Shown here: positions 34,481 to 41,995 of the stretch, one piece after another
Layout of the letters: each line of letters begins with the position of its first letter
Numbering within the stretch: position 1 is the stretch's first letter
Origin: Photobacterium lutimaris
GTDB lineage: Bacteria; Pseudomonadota; Gammaproteobacteria; Enterobacterales; Vibrionaceae
Reading direction: 5' to 3'
Assembly: GCF_003025555.1 (NCBI RefSeq)
Contig: NZ_PYMH01000007.1
Coordinates: 62,001-126,000 of the forward strand
Length of the DNA: 64,000 bases
Program-made: the position numbers and the translations under genes
The notes under the pieces: model-generated
Told to the model about the DNA's origin: nothing
Database searches by the model: none
What the model saw: only the letters and a program-made list of their open reading frames with translations

Positions 34481-35509
34481 ATGAAACAAGATCATTATCG
34501 ATTGTGGGTCGCTCTGACTTTTGCGCTGTCACTGTGTGTGATTGCCCTTGGTGCCTACACCCGTCTTACCGAGGCGGGGCTAGGCTGTCCGGATTGGCCG
34601 GGGTGCTATGGCTTTGCCGGGGTGCCGCAGAATGAAACTCAGCAAGCGCTGGCGGCATCGCGTTTCCCTGATGCGCCGCTGGAAGCTGGCAAGGCTTGGA
34701 ACGAAATGCTGCATCGCTATGTCGCTGGTACTTTGGGCTTGATGATTTTAGCGCTCAATATCCTGGCGTGGCGCAAGCCTTCCCGGCCCAAGGGGCTGCC
34801 AGCCTTGCTGCTGGCGACGGTCATCTTCCAGGCCTTACTCGGGATGTGGACCGTCACCATGGTGTTGATGCCCGTGGTCGTCATGGCGCACTTGCTGGGT
34901 GGGTTTACGACCGCTTCCCTTTTGTTCCTGCTGTGGCTGCGGCTGGGCCGGACGCCGTCACATACCTCTTCAGCCCAGAGCAGCAGTGGCCTGCAGGCCT
35001 TTGCTCTGCTCGGCTTGCTGGTGGTGGTGGGCCAGATCGCGCTAGGGGGCTGGACGGCAGCCAATTACGCGGCCGTGGTTTGTACCCAGCTGCCGTTGTG
35101 TGAAGTGGATTGGCAACAGGGGTTTGACGCCTCGGCCTTTGCCTTGATCCAGCCAGAACATGATACCTATCAGTACGGGGTGCTGGATTACCAGCAGCGG
35201 GTCACTATCCATGTGACCCATAGGATGGGGGCGATGGTGACGGCTGGGGTGTTGTTTGTGCTTGCATGCTTGTTGTGGCGGCATAGAGCGCTTCGAGGAG
35301 TGGCGGTGATGATGCTGTTGGTGTTAGCCGGACAAATTGGCCTTGGCATCACCAATATTGTGGCCAGTTTGCCGTTATCAGTCGCTGTGGCCCATAACGT
35401 CACCGGCGTCTTGCTGTTGTTATCTCTGGTGGCGGTGAATATGCAGGTATACCGGATGAGGCTGGCAGGCCGATATCCCAACAATGTGGCATCCCGGATG
35501 GGTAGCTGA
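34481..35509 (+). CDS. ctaA: heme A synthase (CtaA/Cox15)
   Basis: A 342-residue membrane enzyme that oxidises the C8 methyl of heme O to the formyl of heme A. Eight hydrophobic segments are visible. Conserved parts are GAYTRLTEAGLGCPDWPGCY near the N-terminus (with the Cys pair), the heme His residues in EMLHRYVAGTLG and VVMAHLLGG, and HVTHRMGAMV and AVAHNVTG in the second half. It lies 12 bases after the CxxxC gene and 31 before cyoE. Confidence 0.94.
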   Translation: MKQDHYRLWVALTFALSLCVIALGAYTRLTEAGLGCPDWPGCYGFAGVPQNETQQALAASRFPDAPLEAGKAWNEMLHRYVAGTLGLMILALNILAWRKPSRPKGLPALLLATVIFQALLGMWTVTMVLMPVVVMAHLLGGFTTASLLFLLWLRLGRTPSHTSSAQSSSGLQAFALLGLLVVVGQIALGGWTAANYAAVVCTQLPLCEVDWQQGFDASAFALIQPEHDTYQYGVLDYQQRVTIHVTHRMGAMVTAGVLFVLACLLWRHRALRGVAVMMLLVLAGQIGLGITNIVASLPLSVAVAHNVTGVLLLLSLVAVNMQVYRMRLAGRYPNNVASRMGS

Positions 35510-35540
35510 GAGTGACACATAGCCAAAGGAGGGCCTGAAC

Positions 35541-36461
35541 ATGGCAAAGAGTCAGGTTGTAGTTAAAGGGGGGTATAAGCCCCTGTCATCGGCAAGGGTG
35601 TGGCAGGACTATCTGACCATGACCAAGCCTAAAGTGGTTGCCATGTTGTTGCTGACAGCATTGGTCGGGATGTGTCTGGCGGTGCCGGGGATCCCGCCGC
35701 TCAAGGCGGTGGTATTCGGCTTGGTTGGGATCGGTCTGCAATCGGCAGCGGCGGCGGCCTTCAACCATGTGTTGGATCGCCGTTTTGATGCCAAGATGGC
35801 AAGGACCTATCATCGCCCGCTGGCAAAAGGCCGGGTCGAAACCCATAAAGCCGTCATTTTTGCCTGCGTGCTGATGGTGGCCGGCTTTGTGGTGCTATGG
35901 CAACTCAATGCCCTGACCGCCTGGCTGACGTTCGCCAGCTTGATTGGCTATGCCTTGGTGTATACCGTTTGGCTCAAGCATGCCACGCCGCAGAATATCG
36001 TGATCGGTGGCCTTGCCGGTGCGGCGCCGCCCTTGCTCGGTTGGACGGCGGTAACCGGTGAACTGCACTCCCATGCGCTGCTGCTGGTGATGCTGGTGTT
36101 TACCTGGACCCCGCCGCATTTCTGGGCGCTGGCTATCCATCGCCGTGATGATTATGCCAAGGCGGGGATCCCGATGCTGCCGGTGACCCACGGTATTGGC
36201 TACACCAAGACCATGGTGCTACTGTATACCTTGATGCTGGCCTTGGTGGGCCTGTTGCCCTGGCTGACCGGGATGAGCGGCGGGTTGTACTTGGCGGGTA
36301 GCAGCGTGCTGAACCTTGGGTTTATTGGCTATGCGCTCAAGCTGAAATTTGCCGATGAACCCGGCCATGCATGGGCGACTTTCAAGTATTCGATTTGGCA
36401 TTTGCTGGCACTGTTCATGGTCTTGTTGGCCGATCATTGGTTGGCAGCGCTGCTGGTTTAA
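35541..36461 (+). CDS. cyoE: protoheme IX farnesyltransferase (heme O synthase)
   Basis: A 306-residue polytopic prenyltransferase that adds a farnesyl group to protoheme to give heme O, the substrate of CtaA. Asp-rich motif [16 protein letters not shown] is at about residues 73-88, and the second motif [15 protein letters not shown] is at about 203-217. [12 protein letters not shown] between them is characteristic. An AAAGGAG site precedes the ATG. It is the last gene of the cox cluster and ends at a strong terminator; the symbol ctaB is equally used. Confidence 0.94.
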   Translation: MAKSQVVVKGGYKPLSSARVWQDYLTMTKPKVVAMLLLTALVGMCLAVPGIPPLKAVVFGLVGIGLQSAAAAAFNHVLDRRFDAKMARTYHRPLAKGRVETHKAVIFACVLMVAGFVVLWQLNALTAWLTFASLIGYALVYTVWLKHATPQNIVIGGLAGAAPPLLGWTAVTGELHSHALLLVMLVFTWTPPHFWALAIHRRDDYAKAGIPMLPVTHGIGYTKTMVLLYTLMLALVGLLPWLTGMSGGLYLAGSSVLNLGFIGYALKLKFADEPGHAWATFKYSIWHLLALFMVLLADHWLAALLV

Positions 36462-36533
36462 TCGTGGATTAATGGTGGCTTACTCGCCGCATTAGGCACT
36501 CGTCGGAATATTCCCATCCTGCAGACTGGGAAT

Positions 36534-36567
36534 AGCCCCTGTGGATTTTATCCATGGGGGCTTTTTA
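36534..36567 (+). terminator. terminator of the cox cluster
   Basis: 13-bp stem AGCCCCTGTGGAT / ATCCATGGGGGCT (two wobbles), loop TTT, then TTTTTATTT, 73 bases after cyoE. Confidence 0.87.
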
Positions 36568-36621
36568 TTTGTGTCTGAACACCAGATAATCGCGGGCCGG
36601 ATATCGAGAGTTGAGGTTGTT

Positions 36622-37971
36622 GTGCTGCAAGCATTGCGAGATAGAACATTGCACCGTCAGGTGTTTGCCCTGGCACTGCCGATGGTGTTGTCGAACATTA
36701 CGGTTCCCCTGCTGGGTTTGGTCGATGCGGCGGTGATCGGACATCTCGAGCATGCTTGGTATCTTGGTGGGGTTGCCGTCGGCGGGACCATGATCAATGT
36801 GACGTTCTGGCTGCTGGGCTTCTTGCGGATGGCCACCACCGGACTCAGCGCCCAGGCCTATGGCGCTTCTGATCGCGACGCCCAGGCAACTGTTTTTATC
36901 CAGGGTATCGCCTTGGCGTGGTTGATGGCGCTGGTGCTGATTGTGTTCCACCGGCCGGTAGCCGATCTGATCTTCCATTTCAGCTCGGCCAGCAGCGAAG
37001 TGAAAACCTATGCCGAGCAATATTTCTCGATCCGCATTTGGGGCGCGCCTGCGGCGTTGGCAAACTTTGTCATCATGGGGTGGCTGCTAGGTAGCCAGAA
37101 TGCCAAGCTGCCGATGTGGCTGTTGATTGTGACCAACGTGGTCAATATCAGCTTGGATGTCCTGTTTGTCCTCGGCTTTGGCTGGAAAGTGCAGGGGGCG
37201 GCCACCGCATCGGTACTGGCCGAATACAGCGGACTGGTATTGGGACTATGGTTTGTCTCGCGCCAATGGCTGAGCCAAGCGCTGCCGGCATGGCGAAGTA
37301 AGCTGGGCAGCATGCGCAATGGCATCGCTCGACTGCTCAAGCTCAACCGCGATATCTTCCTACGTAGCCTGTGCCTGCAATTAACATTCACGTTCATGAC
37401 ATTCCAGGGGGCCACACTCGGTGACAATGTGGTGGCAGCCAATGCGGTACTGATGAGCTTCTTGATGCTGGTCTCCTACGCCATGGATGGGTTTGCCTAT
37501 GCCATGGAGGCGATGGTTGGTAAGGCGATCGGTGCCCGTAACCGTGCCGAGCTTGGTCGCAGTTTAGTCGGCACGACGTTCTGGAGCTTGGTGATCTCCT
37601 TGGTGCTGACCTTGGCGTTTGCCATCTTCGGCCGTGACATCATTGCCCTGGTTTCTGATATTCCGGCCGTACAACAAGAAGCGGCCCAGTATGTCCCTTG
37701 GTTGGCCGCTGTGCCGCTGGTCGCGATGTGGTGTTTCTTGCTCGATGGTATCTTCATTGGGGCGACCCGGGGACGGGAGATGCGCAATAGCATGTTCGTT
37801 GCCACCTGTTGTTATTTTGCGATCTGGTGGTTGCTGGCCGGCTTTGGTAATCACGCACTCTGGGGCGCGATGCTGGGATTCATGGCTATGCGGGGGATCG
37901 GTTTGGCCGTGGTATTTGCCTATCAGTGGCAAAAAAATATTTTCCTGCAACCAACTAATACAAACAAATAG
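36622..37971 (+). CDS. dinF: MATE family efflux transporter, DinF type
   Basis: A 449-residue MATE transporter with 12 membrane segments, of the DinF subgroup, which exports toxic or oxidising compounds using sodium or proton gradients. LALPMVLSNITVPLLGLVDA is the typical first helix and RMATTGLSAQAYG follows. GTG 36622 has GAGG 5 bases before it; earlier in-frame codons lie within the upstream terminator. No LexA box is visible upstream, so the SOS link of E. coli dinF (which follows lexA) is not supported here. Confidence 0.87.
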   Translation: MLQALRDRTLHRQVFALALPMVLSNITVPLLGLVDAAVIGHLEHAWYLGGVAVGGTMINVTFWLLGFLRMATTGLSAQAYGASDRDAQATVFIQGIALAWLMALVLIVFHRPVADLIFHFSSASSEVKTYAEQYFSIRIWGAPAALANFVIMGWLLGSQNAKLPMWLLIVTNVVNISLDVLFVLGFGWKVQGAATASVLAEYSGLVLGLWFVSRQWLSQALPAWRSKLGSMRNGIARLLKLNRDIFLRSLCLQLTFTFMTFQGATLGDNVVAANAVLMSFLMLVSYAMDGFAYAMEAMVGKAIGARNRAELGRSLVGTTFWSLVISLVLTLAFAIFGRDIIALVSDIPAVQQEAAQYVPWLAAVPLVAMWCFLLDGIFIGATRGREMRNSMFVATCCYFAIWWLLAGFGNHALWGAMLGFMAMRGIGLAVVFAYQWQKNIFLQPTNTNK

Positions 37972-38019
37972 TTAGGATGAATTGACTTAATTTGCTCAAT
38001 TTTGCGGCAAAAAAAGCTA

Positions 38020-38069
38020 CCCAGGTGAGACATGATCTGTTTAAAATGCGAACAATTCTGTCACCTGGG
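38020..38069. repeat. 9-bp inverted repeat before the 3D-domain gene
   Basis: CCCAGGTGA (38020-38028) and TCACCTGGG (38061-38069) are exact complements, 32 bases apart. The right arm directly abuts the GGGAGG ribosome-binding site. A -10-like TAAAAT (38042-38047) lies between the arms. Confidence 0.6.
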
Positions 38070-38076
38070 AGGATAA

Positions 38077-38469
38077 ATGAGAAACGCAGTATTGGCACTT
38101 TTTTTAGCGGTAATGACGATAAGTTGGGTCGCGCCAGCGACGGCCGCTATCCAGGGCAAATCATACAAGGTTACGGCAACAGCGTATAACTCGGTTCGGG
38201 CTCAGACCAACTCCAATCCATCGATAGCGGCTTGGGGGGATAGGCTCAAACCGGGGATGAAAGCCATCGCGATTTCCCGAGATTTTCTGGGCAGGGGCTT
38301 CAAGCGTGGCACCATCGTTAAAATCTCCGGCCTGCCGGGTGAATATGTGGTGCTGGACAAGATGAACAAGCGCTGGAGCAACAAGATTGATATCTACATG
38401 GGTCAGGATATCAAAGCTGCCAGGAATTGGGGGCGCCGCAATGTGACCATTACCGTTGTGAAGTCATAA
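38077..38469 (+). CDS. secreted 3D-domain protein
   Basis: A 130-residue protein with a signal peptide (about residues 1-23, ending PATAA) and a double-psi beta-barrel 3D domain. The domain shows KVTATAYNSVRAQTNSNPS, AISRDFLGRGFKRGT and the Asp motif VVLDKMNKRWSNKIDIYMG. Such domains occur in lytic transglycosylases (MltA) and in RpfB/YuiC-like cell-wall enzymes, so a role in periplasmic peptidoglycan remodelling is likely but unproven. It has a strong GGGAGG site, an inverted repeat in its leader, and stands alone. Confidence 0.8.
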   Translation: MRNAVLALFLAVMTISWVAPATAAIQGKSYKVTATAYNSVRAQTNSNPSIAAWGDRLKPGMKAIAISRDFLGRGFKRGTIVKISGLPGEYVVLDKMNKRWSNKIDIYMGQDIKAARNWGRRNVTITVVKS

Positions 38470-38497
38470 TGACGGTATCAAAAACCTGAAAACATAA

Positions 38498-38532
38498 CGG
38501 TTCTAGTTAATCGCTAGAACCGCTATCTTTTC
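38498..38532 (+). terminator. possible terminator after the 3D-domain gene
   Basis: Perfect 9-bp stem CGGTTCTAG / CTAGAACCG with a 7-base loop; the following CTATCTTTT is a weak T tract. Confidence 0.5.
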
Positions 38533-38544
38533 AGATTCGAGAGA

Positions 38545-38594
38545 ATACCAAGCGTATAAGCCTTCTTTGGGAGCGGCCCTATTCCGTTTGGTAT
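38545..38594. repeat. imperfect inverted repeat
   Basis: ATACCAAGCG (38545-38554) and CGTTTGGTAT (38585-38594) pair at 9 of 10 positions around a 30-base loop. It may be a member of a dispersed intergenic repeat family. Confidence 0.35.
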
Positions 38595-38596
38595 AC

Positions 38597-38629
38597 AAAA
38601 AAGCGAGAGCCTTGGCTCTCGCTTTTTTT
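38597..38629. terminator. bidirectional terminator, nfuA side
   Basis: 15-bp stem AAAAAAGCGAGAGCC / GGCTCTCGCTTTTTT with a 2-base loop, 24 bases past the nfuA stop on the minus strand. Confidence 0.88.
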
Positions 38630-38653
38630 ATGTACTTTGCTTAGAGTAAGCTG

Positions 38654-39232
38654 CTAGTAGTAAGAGTGCTCACCACGGGCGTGCTCGGTAACATCGCGAA
38701 CGCCAGTCAGTTCACCGGCAAACTGGGCCAGTAACTCTTTTTCAATACCTTCTTTCAGGGTCACATCGACCATTGAACAGCCATTACAACCACCGCCGAA
38801 CTGAAGGATAGCGACGCCATCTTCGGTAATTTCAGCCAGTGATACATGACCACCGTGACCTGCCAATTGCGGGTTAACCTGCGTTTGGATCACGTAGTCG
38901 ACACGCTCCATCAGCGAGGCGTCATCAGACACCTTGCGTACCTTGGCATTCGGTGCTTTGAGCGTTAGCTGCGAGCCCATTTTGTCGGTGACAAAATCAA
39001 CCTCGGCATCTTCAAGGAACGGCAAGCTCAGCTCATCAACGAAAGCTGAAAACAGGTCAAATTTGATTTCGGTGTCACTGGCTTCCACTGCTTCCGGTGG
39101 ACAGTAGGACACGCCGCACTCTGCATTTTGGGTCCCAGGGTTTACCACGAATACACGGATGTTTGTCCCTTCAGGCTGCTGGGCCAGAAGTTTGCCGAAG
39201 TGCTGTTGAGCATTCTCAGTAATAGTAATCAT
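38654..39232 (-). CDS. nfuA: Fe/S biogenesis protein NfuA
   Basis: A 192-residue iron-sulfur carrier that hands [4Fe-4S] clusters to client enzymes under stress. The N-terminal degenerate A-type domain has [20 protein letters not shown] and the C-terminal Nfu domain carries the cluster-binding CxxC in [19 protein letters not shown]. The end RGEHSYY matches E. coli. ATG 39232 gives the family start (MITIT); a GTG two codons earlier has slightly better ribosome-binding spacing and cannot be excluded. It is monocistronic. Confidence 0.95.
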   Translation of the reverse strand: MITITENAQQHFGKLLAQQPEGTNIRVFVVNPGTQNAECGVSYCPPEAVEASDTEIKFDLFSAFVDELSLPFLEDAEVDFVTDKMGSQLTLKAPNAKVRKVSDDASLMERVDYVIQTQVNPQLAGHGGHVSLAEITEDGVAILQFGGGCNGCSMVDVTLKEGIEKELLAQFAGELTGVRDVTEHARGEHSYY

Positions 39233-39361
39233 AGACACGACGTAATACCTGACTTATTTAGTAAGATTAATTCTATTCTACTCTTTGCTGCCCTTTCTAT
39301 CACCCATTAATCGTTGCAACTATGATTTCGACACAGATCTCGATGATTTTCTTGAAAACTT

Positions 39362-40051
39362 TCACGCAGGGGTATAGCACAGGCAGTAGATATCGACCCG
39401 CTCGACACCGTGCTGGTGCAGCAGGGTTGCCGCACCGGCAACGGTACTGCCGGTGGTAACAACATCATCGACAAGGGCAACATGACGAGGCAGCGCCTTA
39501 GCGGTAAGGGTAAAGGCCCGCTCGAGGTTATGCTGGCGCTGCGTCTTGCTGAGGCGGTGCTGAGGTGCGGTATAGCGTTGGCGTCGCAATCGACGGGTTG
39601 CAAGGCGGCTGCCGGTACGCTGGGCGATGACTTGGGCGATAAGGCTGCTTTGGTTGAAACCACGTTGTAGGCGGCGGATCGGGTGCAGGGGGATGGGCAG
39701 CAATAACGGGGCCGGATCATCGATTTGTTGCGCCAACAGCTCGCCGAGCGGAGAGGCCAGCCAGAATTGTCGTTGGAACTTGAACTGGTGGATCACCTGG
39801 CGCAAGGGAAATTGGTATTCGCCGACGCGGTAAAAGCGCTGCCATGGGCGAGGGGCATTGAGGCAATGACCGCACTGGTCGGCATCCTGCAGCAGGGTAT
39901 GGCCGCAGTGGCGGCAATATGGCGGGCATGGAAAGCGAGCCAGGCAATGCTGGCACCATATAGGATGCGGCCCTGTGACAGGAAGCTGGCATAGCTGGCA
40001 GCGGTGGTCGCGGCGCAGAAAGTTGGTGAATTGAGTAATAAGCGATACCAT
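39362..40051 (-). CDS. ComF/GntX family phosphoribosyltransferase-like protein
   Basis: A 229-residue ComF-family protein. The N-terminus has Cys pairs of a zinc ribbon (CQLC, CQHC, CRHCG, CGHC). The C-terminal phosphoribosyltransferase domain has LIPIPLHPIRRLQRGFNQS and the PRPP-binding loop VALVDDVVTTGSTVAGA. ComF is needed for DNA uptake in competent bacteria, including vibrios; E. coli GntX is the homologue beside bioH and nfuA, the same context as here. ATG 40051 is chosen for spacing to GGA; ATG 40060 is an alternative. It is divergent from bioH by 36 bases. Confidence 0.88.
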   Translation of the reverse strand: MVSLITQFTNFLRRDHRCQLCQLPVTGPHPIWCQHCLARFPCPPYCRHCGHTLLQDADQCGHCLNAPRPWQRFYRVGEYQFPLRQVIHQFKFQRQFWLASPLGELLAQQIDDPAPLLLPIPLHPIRRLQRGFNQSSLIAQVIAQRTGSRLATRRLRRQRYTAPQHRLSKTQRQHNLERAFTLTAKALPRHVALVDDVVTTGSTVAGAATLLHQHGVERVDIYCLCYTPA

Positions 40052-40087
40052 CCGAGTCATTCCAAGGCGCAAATAAAGGAAATATAG

Positions 40088-40852
40088 ATGACCACTGAGC
40101 TTCATTGGCAAACGCAAGGCCAAGGTTCCGATCTACTTCTCATTCATGGTTGGGGAATGAACGGTGCCGTGTGGCAGCAGGTACTGCCAACGCTGGCCCA
40201 GCATTACCGGGTGCATGTGGTTGATCTGCCGGGTTATGGACACAGTCAGCCCCATTGTGCTGCCGGCGTCGATGAAATTGCCGGTATGCTGCTGGAGCAA
40301 GCACCAGCGCAGGCAACGTGGCTGGGCTGGTCATTGGGCGGCTTGATTGCCACGACCGCCGCGCTGCAGGCGCCGGACCGGGTGCAGCAGTTGGTAACCG
40401 TCGCGAGCTCGCCGTGTTTTGCCGCGGAAAAGGCGTGGCGGGGGATCAAACCGGAAGTCCTGGCCGATTTTCGCCGTCAGCTCGATGTGGACTTTCGCAC
40501 GACAATAGAGCGCTTTATGGCCTTGCAGGCGATGGGCAGCCCATCGGCCAGACAGGATATTCGCCATCTCAAGGAAGCGGTATTGTCCCGGCCCGAGCCC
40601 GAGCCGACGGCCTTGGCATTGGGGTTAGAGATGCTGGCCGAGGTGGATTTACGGCCAGAACTGGCCGCGATTTCCCAGCCCTGGCTGCGCTTGTATGGCC
40701 GGTTGGATGGCTTGGTCCCGGCCAAAGTTGCCCGTGATCTTGATAAGCTAGCCCCGCAGTCACAGCAACATGTGTTTGCTGCCGCTTCCCATGCGCCGTT
40801 CATCTCCCATCCTGATGAATTTATCGATACGCTAAAAGCATTTACGGGGTAG
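40088..40852 (+). CDS. bioH: pimeloyl-ACP methyl ester carboxylesterase BioH
   Basis: A 254-residue alpha/beta hydrolase that removes the methyl ester from pimeloyl-ACP to end biotin side-chain synthesis. The oxyanion region is LLIHGWGMN; the nucleophile is Ser82 in GWSLGG; the acid is the Asp in YGRLDGLVP; and the His is in ASHAPFISHPDEF. Gene position between comF and tex/greB matches E. coli. It is divergent from comF. Confidence 0.93.
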   Translation: MTTELHWQTQGQGSDLLLIHGWGMNGAVWQQVLPTLAQHYRVHVVDLPGYGHSQPHCAAGVDEIAGMLLEQAPAQATWLGWSLGGLIATTAALQAPDRVQQLVTVASSPCFAAEKAWRGIKPEVLADFRRQLDVDFRTTIERFMALQAMGSPSARQDIRHLKEAVLSRPEPEPTALALGLEMLAEVDLRPELAAISQPWLRLYGRLDGLVPAKVARDLDKLAPQSQQHVFAAASHAPFISHPDEFIDTLKAFTG

Positions 40853-40904
40853 TATGAATTAAGCGCCTAGCATGAGTAGATATTTATGATGCTCATGACC
40901 TGTT

Positions 40905-40932
40905 CGGCCTAAACTTTTTGCCGTTTGGGCCG
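40905..40932. repeat. stem-loop between bioH and the unknown gene
   Basis: CGGCCTAAAC and GTTTGGGCCG (one wobble) around an 8-base loop. There is only a weak T tract after it, so it is either a poor terminator of bioH or a leader structure. Confidence 0.4.
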
Positions 40933-41003
40933 ATAGCACTTTTAGAGCAAAATTTTGACGTTGTTTTTTTGCTTTAGCGCTATGGTGGAGAGGGAAAACC
41001 AAC

Positions 41004-41384
41004 ATGACAATCGGCACTATCAACAATTCGGCCACTTATACCCCGGCAAGTCTTCAGACTGCAGCGCAGCCTGATATTCGTGAGGCAAAGAATACGGCAG
41101 CCACTGGCGTGGCCAAACAAAATGATAATATGCCGGCTAGCCAGACCAAGGTGTCGATTTCAGACCAGGCACGCCAGCTGCAGGCTGATGATGCCGCGGC
41201 GCAGAAGGCCCAGCGGCAAACGGCGGAAGAAGACATCGGAGATAAGGCTGAAGCCTTTGCCTATGGTGCGTTGGGAATGGATCATCCTGATGAGGTTAAA
41301 GCCAACAGCGACGGTTTTTACAACGCCGGACAGTGGCTGGCGGCAGCGGGTACGGTTGCGACCGTTTTGCTGGCCGTTGCCTGA
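41004..41384 (+). CDS. uncharacterised protein with C-terminal hydrophobic segment
   Basis: A 126-residue protein I do not recognise as a named family. Residues 1-80 are polar and Ala/Gln-rich; the segment TKVSISDQARQLQADDAAAQ resembles the short 'V-S-I-S-x-x-A-R' motif common in flagellar secretion substrates and FlgM-like proteins, which is only a suggestion. A conserved-looking block (AFAYGALGMDHPDEVKAN) is followed by a hydrophobic C-terminal helix (GQWLAAAGTVATVLLAVA), so it may insert into a membrane. A strong GGAGAGGG site precedes the ATG. Another unknown gene follows after 74 bases on the same strand. Confidence 0.6.
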   Translation: MTIGTINNSATYTPASLQTAAQPDIREAKNTAATGVAKQNDNMPASQTKVSISDQARQLQADDAAAQKAQRQTAEEDIGDKAEAFAYGALGMDHPDEVKANSDGFYNAGQWLAAAGTVATVLLAVA

Positions 41385-41458
41385 CAGCTTGAATACGTAC
41401 TGCCTATTTCAATACCGCCCGCAGCCTGATGCACAGATGACAGGAGAGATGTACCAGC

Positions 41459-41920
41459 ATGTTAGTCACTCCCGTACAGGTGGGCGCGCCAGCTGTTGCC
41501 CCGACGATTAACCCGCCAACTGAGCAAACCGCGCGGGATAATCGTGTACGCGAGAAAATCGTCCCCACGACTGAGATGCAGTCATCTGCCCAAGAGCGGG
41601 CGCTGAGTAGTGAAGAGAAGCAGCTCAAGAAGCCATCATGGGATCCCGCCGAACACCCCAATTACCAGCAGCAAGCCGTTGAAGAAAAGCATTACGGCTA
41701 TCAAGAATCGATGGAGATGCTGGTTAAGGCCCTGTCGGCTGACAGCTACCTCGCCGATGTGAATGATCTGGGGTACTCCATGCATATTAAGCTGCCGCGA
41801 GAGTTACTCGAAGCGCTGGAGCAGATCAGCCAGTCAGAGCGCACCAAGGGTGTCGTTGCCCACAAGTATGCCCAAGCCACAGTGCCCAACCCGCCAACGG
41901 AATATTTGGTGGTGTTGTAA
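41459..41920 (+). CDS. uncharacterised soluble protein
   Basis: A 153-residue protein with no signal peptide or membrane segment. The first 60 residues are Pro/Thr/Glu-rich and likely disordered. Residues about 70-140 look folded: HYGYQESMEMLVKALSADSY then DLGYSMHIKLPRELLEALEQ. I cannot assign a family. It has an AGGAGAG site and follows the other unknown gene, so the two are probably co-transcribed and end at the terminator at 41941. They fill the interval between bioH and tex. Confidence 0.6.
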   Translation: MLVTPVQVGAPAVAPTINPPTEQTARDNRVREKIVPTTEMQSSAQERALSSEEKQLKKPSWDPAEHPNYQQQAVEEKHYGYQESMEMLVKALSADSYLADVNDLGYSMHIKLPRELLEALEQISQSERTKGVVAHKYAQATVPNPPTEYLVVL

Positions 41921-41940
41921 CCGTGATCCTAGAATCTAAA

Positions 41941-41970
41941 AAAAGCCAGCATTCTCATGCTGGCTTTTTT
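41941..41970. terminator. bidirectional terminator between the unknown gene and tex
   Basis: 12-bp stem AAAAGCCAGCAT / ATGCTGGCTTTT with loop TCTC and T runs both ways; it serves convergent genes. Confidence 0.9.
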
Positions 41971-41995
41971 GTTATATCCAAAGGTTAGCCCTTTG

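Noticed and set aside
33246-36461. Looking for a canonical SCO1 gene (CxxxC plus His) in the cox cluster
   Set aside because: Only the His-free CxxxC protein is present; none of the other frames fits SCO.
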